Below the pieces are notes generated by a model. It worked only from the letters and a program-made list of their open reading frames with translations, had not been told where the DNA came from and made no database searches. Below, in pieces: positions 8,030 through 16,412 of a DNA stretch of 20,026 nt (position 1 is the first letter of the stretch; every line of letters begins with the position of its first letter). This stretch comes from a virus. The position numbers and the translations under genes are program-made. The stretch lies in the IMG/VR virus record IMGVR_UViG_3300025120_000759, positions 1 to 20,026 of that record; one strand, given 5' to 3'.

Positions 8030-9631
8030 TTAGTGCTTTATATGCTTAGACTTCCCTCTAAGTATTTGAGTAATATCTTCTATCTTAACATTTGACAGTC
8101 TAAGCTTAGCTTTTCTATTTGCTGCTATTTTTTCTTTACGAGCTCTCATAACAATATATTCTGGTATATTACTTTTAACAGATAAAACACCGTATGTTAT
8201 GTTTTTGTACATAGCCTCTTCAGCTAACTTGTGTATTTGCATTTCAGCTTCAGTACCTAAACTATCACTTATGTAATCTAATATCACAGTTTTTCCAGAA
8301 ACATTAGAGCTAAAATGTATTCTACCTACTCTATCATCAATATAAAAAGAACCATTAGTTTGAGCTCTTGAAGGTTCTAAACCATATCTTTCGTCTGGCA
8401 CGCGTTGATAATTATCATCATCATAATCGTCATTGTTGTTTTCCGCTGGAGTTATAGCTTTATATTTATTCCATGTTGATGATTCACTTGGAGCTACTAA
8501 CTTGTTTACTGGATTTACTAAATCTATAGTTATAGTAGACACTGTGTTTACAACTTCTAAGACTTTACTAACGTCTTTTGCGGCTTCAGCGTCGTTTACA
8601 GTCCAAGGAGCTATTGATGTAATAACAATATAAACGTCACCTGTTAAATCGTTTACATCAAAAATATCTGAAGTTTTTATTCCTGACTCACCAGCTGTCC
8701 ACTCTATGTAACCTATGTCGTATATGTCTGCAGAAAAGTTAGGCGAAGGCGGAAGGGCTCCCATTTGCTGTGATCTAGTATTAGTACTAGGCTCAGTAGA
8801 CATCAATCCAATTCTAACAGTACTAGCTGGAGTAGCAAAATCTCCTGTTGCGCCATTTATAAGCGGTAAAGAAATATCAGGATGATCATCATCAAATCCA
8901 GTTTGAAGTGCATAAGCATCATCATTTGGATCTATATATGTTGAAGCGTTATTAATAGTTTGAGTTGCCGCAGCATTTGTAGTTGCATTTGCTGAAAAGC
9001 TAAAAATATCAAAGTCTGTTATATCTATAGCCTTGTAAACTGTTGAAACAAAATGACCAACGCTTGGAACGTTGTTTCTATTGTGTGGCCGATGAGCTAT
9101 AGATAAAGAATCTCCGCCAGAAGCTGCAAGTGTGTTTCTAGCAACTGTTTTTGCTTTTAAACCAGGATCACTTAAAGTCCAGCCATCTGTTTTTGATATA
9201 GGTAAAGCTAATTGAAACTCATCAGTAGAAAAAGAATCACCATACAAATAATCGCCATCAGCATCTTGACTAACTTGAAAAGGATTAGAAGTATCATTAG
9301 TTTTGTATAAAGGATGTTTAATTCCAGATGCATCACACCAGCTAAGCTTAGTGTAATTAACATAATCATGAGGTAAGCTCATAACAAGACTAGGAGGTAA
9401 AACTATACTTTGTGATTTAAAAGATTTTAACGTATCAAACGACAACTCAGCTAAAGCTCTTTGAGCATGAAACGCAACCTCTGTTCTACCAACTTTATTT
9501 ATTATTTTTTCTTCACCAACATATATAGCCATAAATTGAGCTATAACGTCTTGTAAAGAAACAAATTGATAACTACCTAAATTGTTACTTTCGTAGTATT
9601 GTTTATGTGTTTTGCCGTCTAGTAATGCCAT
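8030..9631 (-). CDS. Portal-vertex adaptor / ring-type tail protein (533 aa)
   Basis: The ATG at 9631 is 4 bp after the stop of the 224-aa gene. The N-terminal part (residues about 15-120) is helical, with QFVSLQDVIAQFMAIYVGEE, FHAQRALAELSFDTLKS and LPHDYVNYTKLSW. The C-terminal part (about 427-533) has GSFYIDDRVGRIHFSSNVSG followed by helices and a basic tail (ILRGKSKHIKH). These two ends look like one folded unit, and similar ends recur (from memory) in structural proteins of marine phages. Between them, about 130-420, lies a Ser/Thr/Asp-rich, probably beta-structured stretch including an acidic NNNDDYDDDN run. T7 gp11, a comparable adaptor, is only about 196 aa, so the middle is probably an insertion exposed on the tail. 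The place between a connector-like gene and the nozzle gene fits a ring or adaptor protein. Confidence 0.6.
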   Translation of the reverse strand: MALLDGKTHKQYYESNNLGSYQFVSLQDVIAQFMAIYVGEEKIINKVGRTEVAFHAQRALAELSFDTLKSFKSQSIVLPPSLVMSLPHDYVNYTKLSWCDASGIKHPLYKTNDTSNPFQVSQDADGDYLYGDSFSTDEFQLALPISKTDGWTLSDPGLKAKTVARNTLAASGGDSLSIAHRPHNRNNVPSVGHFVSTVYKAIDITDFDIFSFSANATTNAAATQTINNASTYIDPNDDAYALQTGFDDDHPDISLPLINGATGDFATPASTVRIGLMSTEPSTNTRSQQMGALPPSPNFSADIYDIGYIEWTAGESGIKTSDIFDVNDLTGDVYIVITSIAPWTVNDAEAAKDVSKVLEVVNTVSTITIDLVNPVNKLVAPSESSTWNKYKAITPAENNNDDYDDDNYQRVPDERYGLEPSRAQTNGSFYIDDRVGRIHFSSNVSGKTVILDYISDSLGTEAEMQIHKLAEEAMYKNITYGVLSVKSNIPEYIVMRARKEKIAANRKAKLRLSNVKIEDITQILRGKSKHIKH

Positions 9632-9635
9632 TTAC

Positions 9636-10310
9636 TTATGCTTTTTCTTGTCTTACGTTTTTAATTTCTTCTTGTGTAGCTACTTGAACTAATCCAGCAT
9701 CTTCAATAGATATACCAGCTAATTTTAATATTCTATTAACTAAGTTTTTTTGCTCTGAAGGATGTAATTCAAAATCTACAGCGTTTCCACTTGGGTTGTA
9801 TAAAGCTTTGTCATTAAGAACAACATAAGTCCACTCAGGCTTATTAGGTTTTCTTATATAACTGAATGTTGCTTTATTACCAGCAGGCGTAAAGTATATT
9901 GAGCTGTTGTCAAAATAATATATTGGTCTAAGTTTAGTTGGAGATATTAATGGAGAAGCGTAAGCTGTAGCTTCGTCTTTAGTAATTTTTTCTGCTCTTG
10001 CATTGTCAAGAATTACAGAGCCTTGAGATCTATAATAATTTTCAGGCAATATGCCTACTTCAGCAGGCTCATAATCTACACTTGCAGAGAACATAGATAT
10101 TTTGTCTTCTAGTATTGATACCATATCAGCATAATCTGATTGATTACCTGGTACTCTTTTAAATTGATTTAAGTCGTAGAAGTATTGCTCGAATATTGAC
10201 ATCTGAGCATGATCTGCAAATAAGTTAAATTCTTGTGGAGTTATATAACCTCTTTGCTCTTTGTTAGCTAGCGCTAATACTGTTTGATATACTGTATCTA
10301 TTTTTACCAC
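9636..10310 (-). CDS. Head-tail connector-like protein (224 aa), GTG start
   Basis: The start is a GTG at 10310-10308. No in-frame ATG exists upstream before the hairpin region, and the first residues (MVKIDTVYQTVLALANKEQR) already look like the true beginning of the fold. Helical segments include GYITPQEFNLFADHAQMSIF and EQYFYDLNQFKR, then MVSILEDKISMF. A basic/aromatic middle (YIRKPNKPEWTYV) precedes a helical C-terminus (HPSEQKNLVNRILKLAGISI). The size and position, between the capsid block and the adaptor/nozzle genes, fit a head-completion or ring protein joining portal to tail. From memory, similar N-termini occur in structural clusters of marine and crAss-like phages. A strong hairpin and a 4-codon out-of-frame ORF sit just upstream of the start and could modulate translation. 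Confidence 0.6.
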   Translation of the reverse strand: MVKIDTVYQTVLALANKEQRGYITPQEFNLFADHAQMSIFEQYFYDLNQFKRVPGNQSDYADMVSILEDKISMFSASVDYEPAEVGILPENYYRSQGSVILDNARAEKITKDEATAYASPLISPTKLRPIYYFDNSSIYFTPAGNKATFSYIRKPNKPEWTYVVLNDKALYNPSGNAVDFELHPSEQKNLVNRILKLAGISIEDAGLVQVATQEEIKNVRQEKA

Positions 10311-10322
10311 GTTATCATTATT

Positions 10323-10364
10323 TATAGTTAAGCAACCACCCCGTAGAGTGGCTGCTCTACTATA
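10323..10364 (-). terminator. Strong intergenic hairpin with UACG tetraloop, no T-tract
   Basis: The whole 273-aa/224-aa gap is occupied by an inverted repeat. The inner stem is 10331-10341 against 10346-10356: 11 pairs, two of them G-U on the minus-strand RNA. The loop reads UACG closed by C-G on that RNA, a UNCG-type stable tetraloop. After a 2x2 internal loop (10329-10330 with 10357-10358) a further 6-bp stem, 10323-10328 with 10359-10364, extends it. No U-run follows, so it is not a classic intrinsic terminator; an RNA-stability, processing or attenuation element is at least as likely. It ends 12 nt before the GTG of the 224-aa gene. Confidence 0.75.
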
Positions 10365-10370
10365 TAGTGA

Positions 10371-11192
10371 TTACGCGTTTAATCGCTTTTCTATGTTTGC
10401 ATAAATCTCCATACCTTCATCAGTTTTGAACCAATGCGCTAACGCTGTGTATGGATGCTCATCAAACGGTACAGTCATTATTTTTCTATCAGTTGATCCC
10501 CATAAGAAATTACGTTGATCACTAGATAATTTAATAATACCTTCTTCTACAGCTTTAATACCAAAGTTTCTAAGCTGAACATTATCATCAGCCGCCAACT
10601 CTAAGAATAAAGCAGGATTGTTTCGAGCAAATAGTAGTAAATCTCTTTTAAGCTCTTTAGAGCTCATCTTAGACACTCCAGATCCTTTCTCTACTCGCAT
10701 TATAGCTTCAGCCATGTCAATGTCTATTTGTCTAGCCATTAATATTGCATCAGCTTCCATCTCTAGCACTTCTATTTCATCTGCAGCAACAGTTTCAGGT
10801 TTATGCTCGTAGAAAATACTACCATTGTGAGGATGATGTAAAGTTAAAAGTTTTTGTAAAACTGTTTTCTGTCTCTCTACAAACAAGGCACCGTTTCTAA
10901 AAATTACATGCGATAGTCTTTGATCACCTGTCATTTCATCGACAAATGGTGTTCTTTGATTTTCACAATATTTTAATTCTCTTTCGTAACCTTTTTCTTC
11001 GTCAAAATAATAAATCCCATTTGTCTTCAACATATAAGAAAGTGGTTTTTTATTTCCTTTTAAATAATAAACTCTATCTTTTATCTCCCAACTTGGTTTT
11101 TTAGGTTCAGGATTAATTTTAACCTCAACCATTTCGTTTGCAGCTTTTACTTCAGGTGCTGCATCAACCTTCTTTGTTTGTTTTTTTGCCAT
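10371..11192 (-). CDS. Conserved-looking late protein of unknown function (273 aa), between two hairpins
   Basis: The ATG at 11192 lies downstream of the capsid-gene terminator. The N-terminus (about residues 1-35) is Lys/Pro/Glu-rich and probably disordered. Residues about 36-125 form a compact-looking domain (DRVYYLKGNKKPLSYMLKTN; RELKYCENQRTPFVDEM; HVIFRNGALFVERQ). An acidic helical segment follows (ADEIEVLEMEADAILMARQI), then a helical C-terminal region with LFLELAADDNVQLRNFGIKA and a SSDQRNFLWG / IMTVPFDEHPYTALAHWFKT end. I see no Walker, nuclease or membrane motif. The placement right after the major capsid gene suggests a head or neck component. From memory, proteins with this layout recur in marine phage head-gene clusters without assigned function. 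The separate transcriptional setting, hairpins on both sides, suggests its level is tuned apart from the capsid protein. Confidence 0.6.
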   Translation of the reverse strand: MAKKQTKKVDAAPEVKAANEMVEVKINPEPKKPSWEIKDRVYYLKGNKKPLSYMLKTNGIYYFDEEKGYERELKYCENQRTPFVDEMTGDQRLSHVIFRNGALFVERQKTVLQKLLTLHHPHNGSIFYEHKPETVAADEIEVLEMEADAILMARQIDIDMAEAIMRVEKGSGVSKMSSKELKRDLLLFARNNPALFLELAADDNVQLRNFGIKAVEEGIIKLSSDQRNFLWGSTDRKIMTVPFDEHPYTALAHWFKTDEGMEIYANIEKRLNA

Positions 11193-11212
11193 GATATAAT
11201 ATAATAAAAATT

Positions 11213-11248
11213 AAAAAAAAAAGATCGAGGACCGAAGCCCTCGACCTT
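11213..11248 (-). terminator. Rho-independent terminator after the major capsid gene
   Basis: On the minus strand, a 12-bp stem (11248-11237 with 11232-11221, two G-U pairs) encloses a UUCG loop (11236-11233) closed by C-G. It is followed directly by a run of ten T (11222-11213, the first two also counted in the stem). This is a textbook intrinsic terminator lying 10 bp past the capsid stop codon. The plus strand has no T-run after the hairpin, so it acts in one direction only. It should end or attenuate the abundant capsid transcript before the 273-aa gene. Confidence 0.93.
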
Positions 11249-11258
11249 AATAATATGC

Positions 11259-12743
11259 TTACTTCATTAACATGAAGTTGTTAGCACCTTGTGTAATTAA
11301 ACATCTCTCAGTTAAGAAGTGTAGTTGCATTGCATCTAAAGCAGATGTAGCAGCTCCTACAGATCCTGTAACCCAAGACTTCATTCTACGATCATCAGTT
11401 TGTGAAGCTCTGTAACGTACGTGTAAGAACGGACGCTTAATAGAAGCTCCAACAGTTTGATCATAAACAGATGAAGAACCAGCAGGAATTACAACCCCTC
11501 TGATTGCGTTAGCACCAGCAGCATCGTTGATACCACCACGAGTAGCTTTGTCGTTTAAGTAACGGAAGTCAGACTTGTAAAAGTCGTAAGATCCTCTACG
11601 GAAACCAGAAAAGCCTAAGTTTAATGCCATATCTTCAGAGTTGTTGAATACACCGTAAGATGTACCACCAGCACCGTAAGAGTTCATAGAAGCTAACATA
11701 TCATCCATAGCTAGAGACGTAGCTCTATTTACAAACATCATGTTTTCTTCAATAGCACCTTGCTTGTCAAATTCAGCTAAGATAGCATCAAATTCAGCTA
11801 AGTCAGTTGCAGCGTTAACACCAGTAACACCAGTAGTAACATTACCTCTTGATTCAATAGCAGCGAATAAACCTTGAGTACCAACTGAATCACCAGCTGT
11901 TCCTAAGAAGTTATCCACTTCATCAGTACCGTGAACACCAAGCTCACCTTCTAACATTGCCATTTCAATGTAATCAGTAAATCTTGCTCTTGTGTCAGCT
12001 TCAGCTTTTAAATACCATAAGTAACCACCTTGTCCAGCTTCAGTAGAAACCTCTACCCAACCAATACGAGATGCATCTGATCCAGATACTTCGTAGTAAT
12101 CTTTCATGATAATTGGCTTATTGCTAAAAGACTTGAAAGAAGGCTCGTTAGCTCCTCTTGTGTCAGCTTCAGCTGCAAGTGGAGAAAGGTATTTTTTACC
12201 TTTAGCGTACTCAGAACCGTAAACTAATACTACTAAGTCAGTTTTTGCGTCAGTAATTGCAGCACACGTCGCTACACCATAAGGTGCAACGTCTATAACG
12301 TCAGCAGCAACTTTAATAACTAAAGCTTTAATAACTGCTTCTGGGTTAGAAATAATAACAGTGTCATTAACTCTAATACCATGACTAGATGCAGTATAAG
12401 TTGCACCAGTATCAATGTGATCAGTAATAGTAATCTGACCAGCTGTAGATGTACCACCATTGTTGTTAGTCATCGTAGCTGTGTAAGATAAATGCAAGCG
12501 ACCTTGCTCAGACCAAACAACTTGATCAGCTGTCATTGCCTCTTCAGCACCTACTTGTGAAAGAAAACCTGAAATGGTACGAGGACCAAATACTTCAGCT
12601 TCTTTCTCCATTAGGTCTGGTAAATATTGTTGCGCCCAACCTTCATTCGCGGTTGCCGCAAGATCTAGATAGTTTGTTGCTAACGTCTGCTGTATTACAG
12701 AAGGCGTGCTGTTCAACAAACCACCGGGATTTGAAATTGCCAT
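11259..12743 (-). CDS. Major capsid protein (494 aa)
   Basis: The ATG at 12743 is preceded by an A/T-rich leader (TTTTAAATT) with no Shine-Dalgarno site. The N-terminal region (NYLDLAATANEGWAQQYLPD, residues about 25-45, then FGPRTISGFLSQVGAEEAMT, about 52-72, and VVWSEQGRLHLSY) resembles the opening of crAss-like major capsid proteins as I remember them; those are close to 490-500 aa. Ala/Gly-rich turns and alternating strands follow, ending in HVRYRASQTDDRRMKSWVTG and NNFMLMK. The position after portal and scaffold-like genes, and immediately before a strong terminator, fits the most abundant virion protein. Codon choice appears shifted toward C-ending codons (TTC, TAC, AAC, GAC) compared with neighbours. 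An HK97 fold is expected for the family but cannot be shown here. Confidence 0.85.
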   Translation of the reverse strand: MAISNPGGLLNSTPSVIQQTLATNYLDLAATANEGWAQQYLPDLMEKEAEVFGPRTISGFLSQVGAEEAMTADQVVWSEQGRLHLSYTATMTNNNGGTSTAGQITITDHIDTGATYTASSHGIRVNDTVIISNPEAVIKALVIKVAADVIDVAPYGVATCAAITDAKTDLVVLVYGSEYAKGKKYLSPLAAEADTRGANEPSFKSFSNKPIIMKDYYEVSGSDASRIGWVEVSTEAGQGGYLWYLKAEADTRARFTDYIEMAMLEGELGVHGTDEVDNFLGTAGDSVGTQGLFAAIESRGNVTTGVTGVNAATDLAEFDAILAEFDKQGAIEENMMFVNRATSLAMDDMLASMNSYGAGGTSYGVFNNSEDMALNLGFSGFRRGSYDFYKSDFRYLNDKATRGGINDAAGANAIRGVVIPAGSSSVYDQTVGASIKRPFLHVRYRASQTDDRRMKSWVTGSVGAATSALDAMQLHFLTERCLITQGANNFMLMK

Positions 12744-12770
12744 AATTTAAAATTTTAAGCGTTAAATAAT

Positions 12771-13964
12771 TTATTTTCTATTTTTAATTTTAAACTTAAA
12801 ATCAGAAGAGTTGTCGCCTAATACTTTAACTTTCACTCCACCAGTGTTAATTGGTCCTGTAAACTGTTGTCTTGGGTCCATGTTAACATTTTTAGATTTA
12901 GCAACGCTCTCCTTGAGTGCGTCAGCTTTACCTTGCTCGTAGAAATGTTGCGCTATAGCGTCAGCATTCATAGCTGTATATAAACTTTTATGATAACCTT
13001 TAGCGTCTGACATTGTATTATCTTCGTTCAAAAACTTTTTGACAAAGTTGTTAATGTCGCTTTGGGTATCTTTAACAGACTCAGAGTTTTTAACATTATA
13101 CCTAAACCTTTTATCTCCAACATTGTATTCAAAACCTTTGAAGTCTTTGTTGAATAATTGATTAGTTTTATTTAAAAACGTTTTGTGCTGTTTTTCAGCT
13201 ACTTTATTATTGTCTTCCGACTCCTTGTTATATCTATTAAAGAAATCAACCGCTTTCTGCTGCTCTACTGTGAGCTTGCTTCCAGCCTTGATGTCTTCAT
13301 AGTATTTGGATTTTACACTTTCCAAGTGGTTCTTTGCTTGAGCAACTTGCTCTTTCAAAGCTAATTTTTTTCTTCTTATATCTCTTTGCTCGTCCTCTTC
13401 TTCGTCGTAAGAAAATTGATCTTCCATCATGAAGTCTATTTCTTCTAAGTCTAGATGAGGTTTAGTTTGCTTATAGTATTCTCTTAGTAAAGACAAACTG
13501 TCAAAGTCAGAGTAATCTTGATTTAATCTAACGTAGTCTTGTATGTCTCCTCCAGTATCTTCCATAAAGTCTACTAACTTTTGGATATTCTCTGGTAATG
13601 GTTTGCCAGTCTCTTGAGCTTCAGCTATTGCTTCTTCTACTTCTTCAGTAACTTGCTCAACTTCTTCGTCTGTTATTTCTTGAACAGTGGGTTCATCATC
13701 TTGAACGGCTTGCTCTTCTTCTCTGGCAGGTTCTTCAACTTGCTCTTCGACGTTTTCTTCAAGTACTTCTTCGCTAGTTTCGGATTCGTCGCGAACAGGT
13801 ACCTCATCTGTGCTTTGCTCTCTAGTGGCATCTTCTTCTATACTTTTACTTAAATCTACTTTGATTACACTGTCATCGCCAGCGCTTTCAAATTTACTTT
13901 CATCAACTGTTTCTACAGTTTGTTCTTGTGTAGTCTCATCAACTACGTTTTCATTTTCTTCCAT
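12771..13964 (-). CDS. Acidic scaffold-like head assembly protein (397 aa)
   Basis: The gene sits between portal and major capsid genes, the usual place for a scaffold. The ATG is at 13964. Residues 1-125 are dominated by Glu, Asp, Thr and Val and are surely disordered. Residues about 125-185 (ENIQKLVDFMEDTGGDIQDY; LLREYYKQTKPHLDLEEIDF) look folded and helical. Residues about 190-260 are a highly charged, coiled-coil-like stretch (RRKKLALKEQVAQAKNHLES). The C-terminus is basic (DFKFKIKNRK), which could bind the coat, as basic C-terminal ends do in other scaffolds. Length, charge and order all suit a scaffolding protein, but no protease domain is visible here or in adjacent genes. A minor head protein with a disordered tail is the alternative. 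Confidence 0.65.
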   Translation of the reverse strand: MEENENVVDETTQEQTVETVDESKFESAGDDSVIKVDLSKSIEEDATREQSTDEVPVRDESETSEEVLEENVEEQVEEPAREEEQAVQDDEPTVQEITDEEVEQVTEEVEEAIAEAQETGKPLPENIQKLVDFMEDTGGDIQDYVRLNQDYSDFDSLSLLREYYKQTKPHLDLEEIDFMMEDQFSYDEEEDEQRDIRRKKLALKEQVAQAKNHLESVKSKYYEDIKAGSKLTVEQQKAVDFFNRYNKESEDNNKVAEKQHKTFLNKTNQLFNKDFKGFEYNVGDKRFRYNVKNSESVKDTQSDINNFVKKFLNEDNTMSDAKGYHKSLYTAMNADAIAQHFYEQGKADALKESVAKSKNVNMDPRQQFTGPINTGGVKVKVLGDNSSDFKFKIKNRK

Positions 13965-13985
13965 AATAAAATATTATATAATTAA

Positions 13986-16409
13986 TTATTTAGGTTCAAA
14001 AGCACCTAAATCAAATCCACCTCCAAGTATATCATTACCTGAAGATTCAAAGTTTTTAGGTGGTTTGCCTGATTGACGTTGATCTATTAACTCGCTTTGT
14101 TGTGAAGCTTGTATTTTAGTTCTCTCGTCTTTTCTATTTTCTTTAGCATCTTCTCTAGCTTTTAAGTTAGAAGAGTCTATAGATCTTAATTGCATGTTAT
14201 ATTGAAACTCTTGTTCCATTAACTGCGCTTTCAAAGCTGCATCAGCTTGCATTTTTTGAGCATCTAGTTGAGCTTGCATTTGAGCTAGCTGAGCTTCTGC
14301 TTGTTTTAACGCTTGTTGTTTTTGTATTTCAAGTTGAGCTTGTGCTTGTTGAGATTGTGTGTTAGCTTGAGCTTGCGCTTGTATATTTTGCTGCTGCATC
14401 ATTTGATCTCGCTTAAGCTTTTTACCTCTACGTATTTTAAGTAGTTGGTTAGCTAGCTTAATGTTCTTTATATCTCTAAGATCTATAGCATCTTCAAGAT
14501 CTATTATCTTCTGTGCTAATGCTTGCTGTATGTTATTTTCAAGTATTGCTTTTTGCTCGTCATCCGGCGCTAGCTCTAAGAATATTCCAAAGTCATACAA
14601 GTGTAGCTCTGACATTTCTTGCAGTGTAGCAACATTGTGCACACCTATACTTTGTATGAACGCTTCTTTAGTAGGTGAATATTCTATTATATCTGATATT
14701 CTTAATGATAAGCACTCACATACTTCTGCTGTTAGAAATAAACCAGAGTTTAATATATGTCTTGTAGCAGTATTACTATTAGCTGCAGCTAGTTTTTGCA
14801 CACCAACTAAAGCTCTTTGATCAGGCATACTTCCATCACGCGCTTCGTTGAGCCCGGTTACGTCGCGTATCATCTGAAGATAATAGTTATAATTACCGAT
14901 TAAAGCTTGTAGCTTGTTTCCGCCAGATCCAGAAGTTATTTCTTGAATAGGTACTTTACCAGGATTCATATCACCTTCTGAAGTAAAAGATCTACCGATA
15001 ACAGAACCTGTTTGGAAGAACATATTTAAAGCTTCTTGCGGATTGTAGTTCGTGCCATTACCTAAGTCTACTTCAGCTAAGCCATCAGCATCTAAGTAAA
15101 CGCCATCAGGCACCATGCGTGACATTACTTGCTGTAGCTTCAAGTGCGTTAGCTGTATCATATCAGCAAAACCTGTAATACGCTTTACTAATGATTCAAT
15201 TTTACCTTTATACATCCTTGGAGCTACAATACTATAGTTCATTTTAACTTTAGTAAAGTTGCTTTTAGGACGCATCATGTTTTCAGACATTTCCCACTTA
15301 AGTAGCTTGTTTGTGCCTAAGATTAAAGCACCTTCATACAATGTTTCAATAGCTCTTTCTAATTTTGAAAAATTACCTTCAACACCTTCAGGTGGATTAA
15401 AGCTGTCATCTTTTTCTATAAGCTTGTCTGCGCCGCTACCTGTTTCTTTTACTTTGTACACTTCGTTCATGTACGTCTTATAATTAAAATATAAAACTTG
15501 AACTTTGTTAAGGTCTATGTCTTCATATCTTGGTCCTGAATTATAAGAATTAGATCTTTGTGGATAACCTGATTGTTGTATTTCTTCTAAATCTTCTTGC
15601 GATAAGTGAGGAAACTGCTTTACAAGCTCATTAATAGGTATAGTTTTAACTTCACCAACATAGTATATATCATCAAAATATGGAGACTCAGTATAAGAAT
15701 AAACTAAGTCTGCTGGATCAACATAATCTACAGTAACACCTTCTGATGTTGTAAAATTACTTTTAACAGCAGCTATACCTAAAACTGTTAGATCGTAGTA
15801 TAATTGTCTTTTTATTAACTCGTAGTTATTACCATCTAGTAAAACATTGATAGCTTGCTCTTCTGCTATTTCTACTGCTTGCTTGTAAGTTAGCTGCATG
15901 TGCAACTCTAGCTCTTCTTGCGTTTCAGGAAGTTTATCAGGATCGTTTTGATATAGATTTATACCAAACTCTTGAGCAGCAAAATCATTCATTTCTTTAG
16001 TAGCCATATCTCCAAGTACACTTTCCATGTACTCAGTTCTTTTTGCTACGCCATAAGGATCTTGTGAATATGCTTTTATGTCAAAAGCTCTGTCTGCAAT
16101 ACCGTTAACAACTATGTCTACAAACTTAGGTATTATTGGAACAGGGCTCCAATCTAAGTTTAAGTAGCTTAAGTCACCGTTTATAGATAACTCATCTTTA
16201 TATTTTTGTATAGACTGTTCGCCTCTAGCGTACAACCTTAAATTATGAAAATTATTAAAGTTTGCGTCATATCTAGTGTGACTTCTATTGTCGTAAAACC
16301 ACTCTGTCTCTATTGCTTTAGCAACCTTTAATCCGTAGTCGTAACTTAGCTTTTCAGCATCACTAACTACTTGACTTGGAAAATAACTTTTTATAACAGA
16401 CTCTGCCAT
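13986..16409 (-). CDS. Portal protein (807 aa)
   Basis: The ATG at 16409 follows the terminase stop by 3 bp; terminase then portal is the standard phage order. The N-terminal region contains aromatic, charged helices (YDNRSHTRYDANFNNFHNLR; DLSYLNLDWSPVPIIPKFVD, about 75-95). A central part has DYVDPADLVYSYTESPYFDD (about 230-250), a membrane-free 'wing'-type alpha/beta domain. Near residues 520-550 a MIRDVTGLNEARDGSMPDQR segment looks like the conserved portal stem/crown region. Residues about 668-740 are almost pure Gln/Ala/Leu heptads, a long helix resembling the C-terminal barrel of P22-type portals, which are also large (P22: 725 aa). Crass-like portals are about this size. The protein should form the dodecameric DNA gate at one capsid vertex. 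The last 25 residues are Gly/Pro-rich. Confidence 0.85.
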   Translation of the reverse strand: MAESVIKSYFPSQVVSDAEKLSYDYGLKVAKAIETEWFYDNRSHTRYDANFNNFHNLRLYARGEQSIQKYKDELSINGDLSYLNLDWSPVPIIPKFVDIVVNGIADRAFDIKAYSQDPYGVAKRTEYMESVLGDMATKEMNDFAAQEFGINLYQNDPDKLPETQEELELHMQLTYKQAVEIAEEQAINVLLDGNNYELIKRQLYYDLTVLGIAAVKSNFTTSEGVTVDYVDPADLVYSYTESPYFDDIYYVGEVKTIPINELVKQFPHLSQEDLEEIQQSGYPQRSNSYNSGPRYEDIDLNKVQVLYFNYKTYMNEVYKVKETGSGADKLIEKDDSFNPPEGVEGNFSKLERAIETLYEGALILGTNKLLKWEMSENMMRPKSNFTKVKMNYSIVAPRMYKGKIESLVKRITGFADMIQLTHLKLQQVMSRMVPDGVYLDADGLAEVDLGNGTNYNPQEALNMFFQTGSVIGRSFTSEGDMNPGKVPIQEITSGSGGNKLQALIGNYNYYLQMIRDVTGLNEARDGSMPDQRALVGVQKLAAANSNTATRHILNSGLFLTAEVCECLSLRISDIIEYSPTKEAFIQSIGVHNVATLQEMSELHLYDFGIFLELAPDDEQKAILENNIQQALAQKIIDLEDAIDLRDIKNIKLANQLLKIRRGKKLKRDQMMQQQNIQAQAQANTQSQQAQAQLEIQKQQALKQAEAQLAQMQAQLDAQKMQADAALKAQLMEQEFQYNMQLRSIDSSNLKAREDAKENRKDERTKIQASQQSELIDQRQSGKPPKNFESSGNDILGGGFDLGAFEPK

Positions 16410-16412
16410 ATT

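Noticed and set aside
12747-12758. 12-bp palindrome TTAAAATTTTAA just before the capsid gene as an operator
   Set aside because: It is pure A/T in an A/T-rich gap, easily expected by chance, and I see no second copy.
13614-14076. Plus-strand open frames with Phe/Ser-rich, membrane-like translations opposite the acidic gene
   Set aside because: The Phe/Leu/Ser content is the reverse complement of Glu/Asp-rich codons, which falsely mimics transmembrane segments.
14461-14820. Plus-strand open frame of 119 codons inside the portal gene
   Set aside because: Ser/Cys/Ile-rich translation typical of an antisense shadow of an AT-rich gene; it is wholly within the portal gene.
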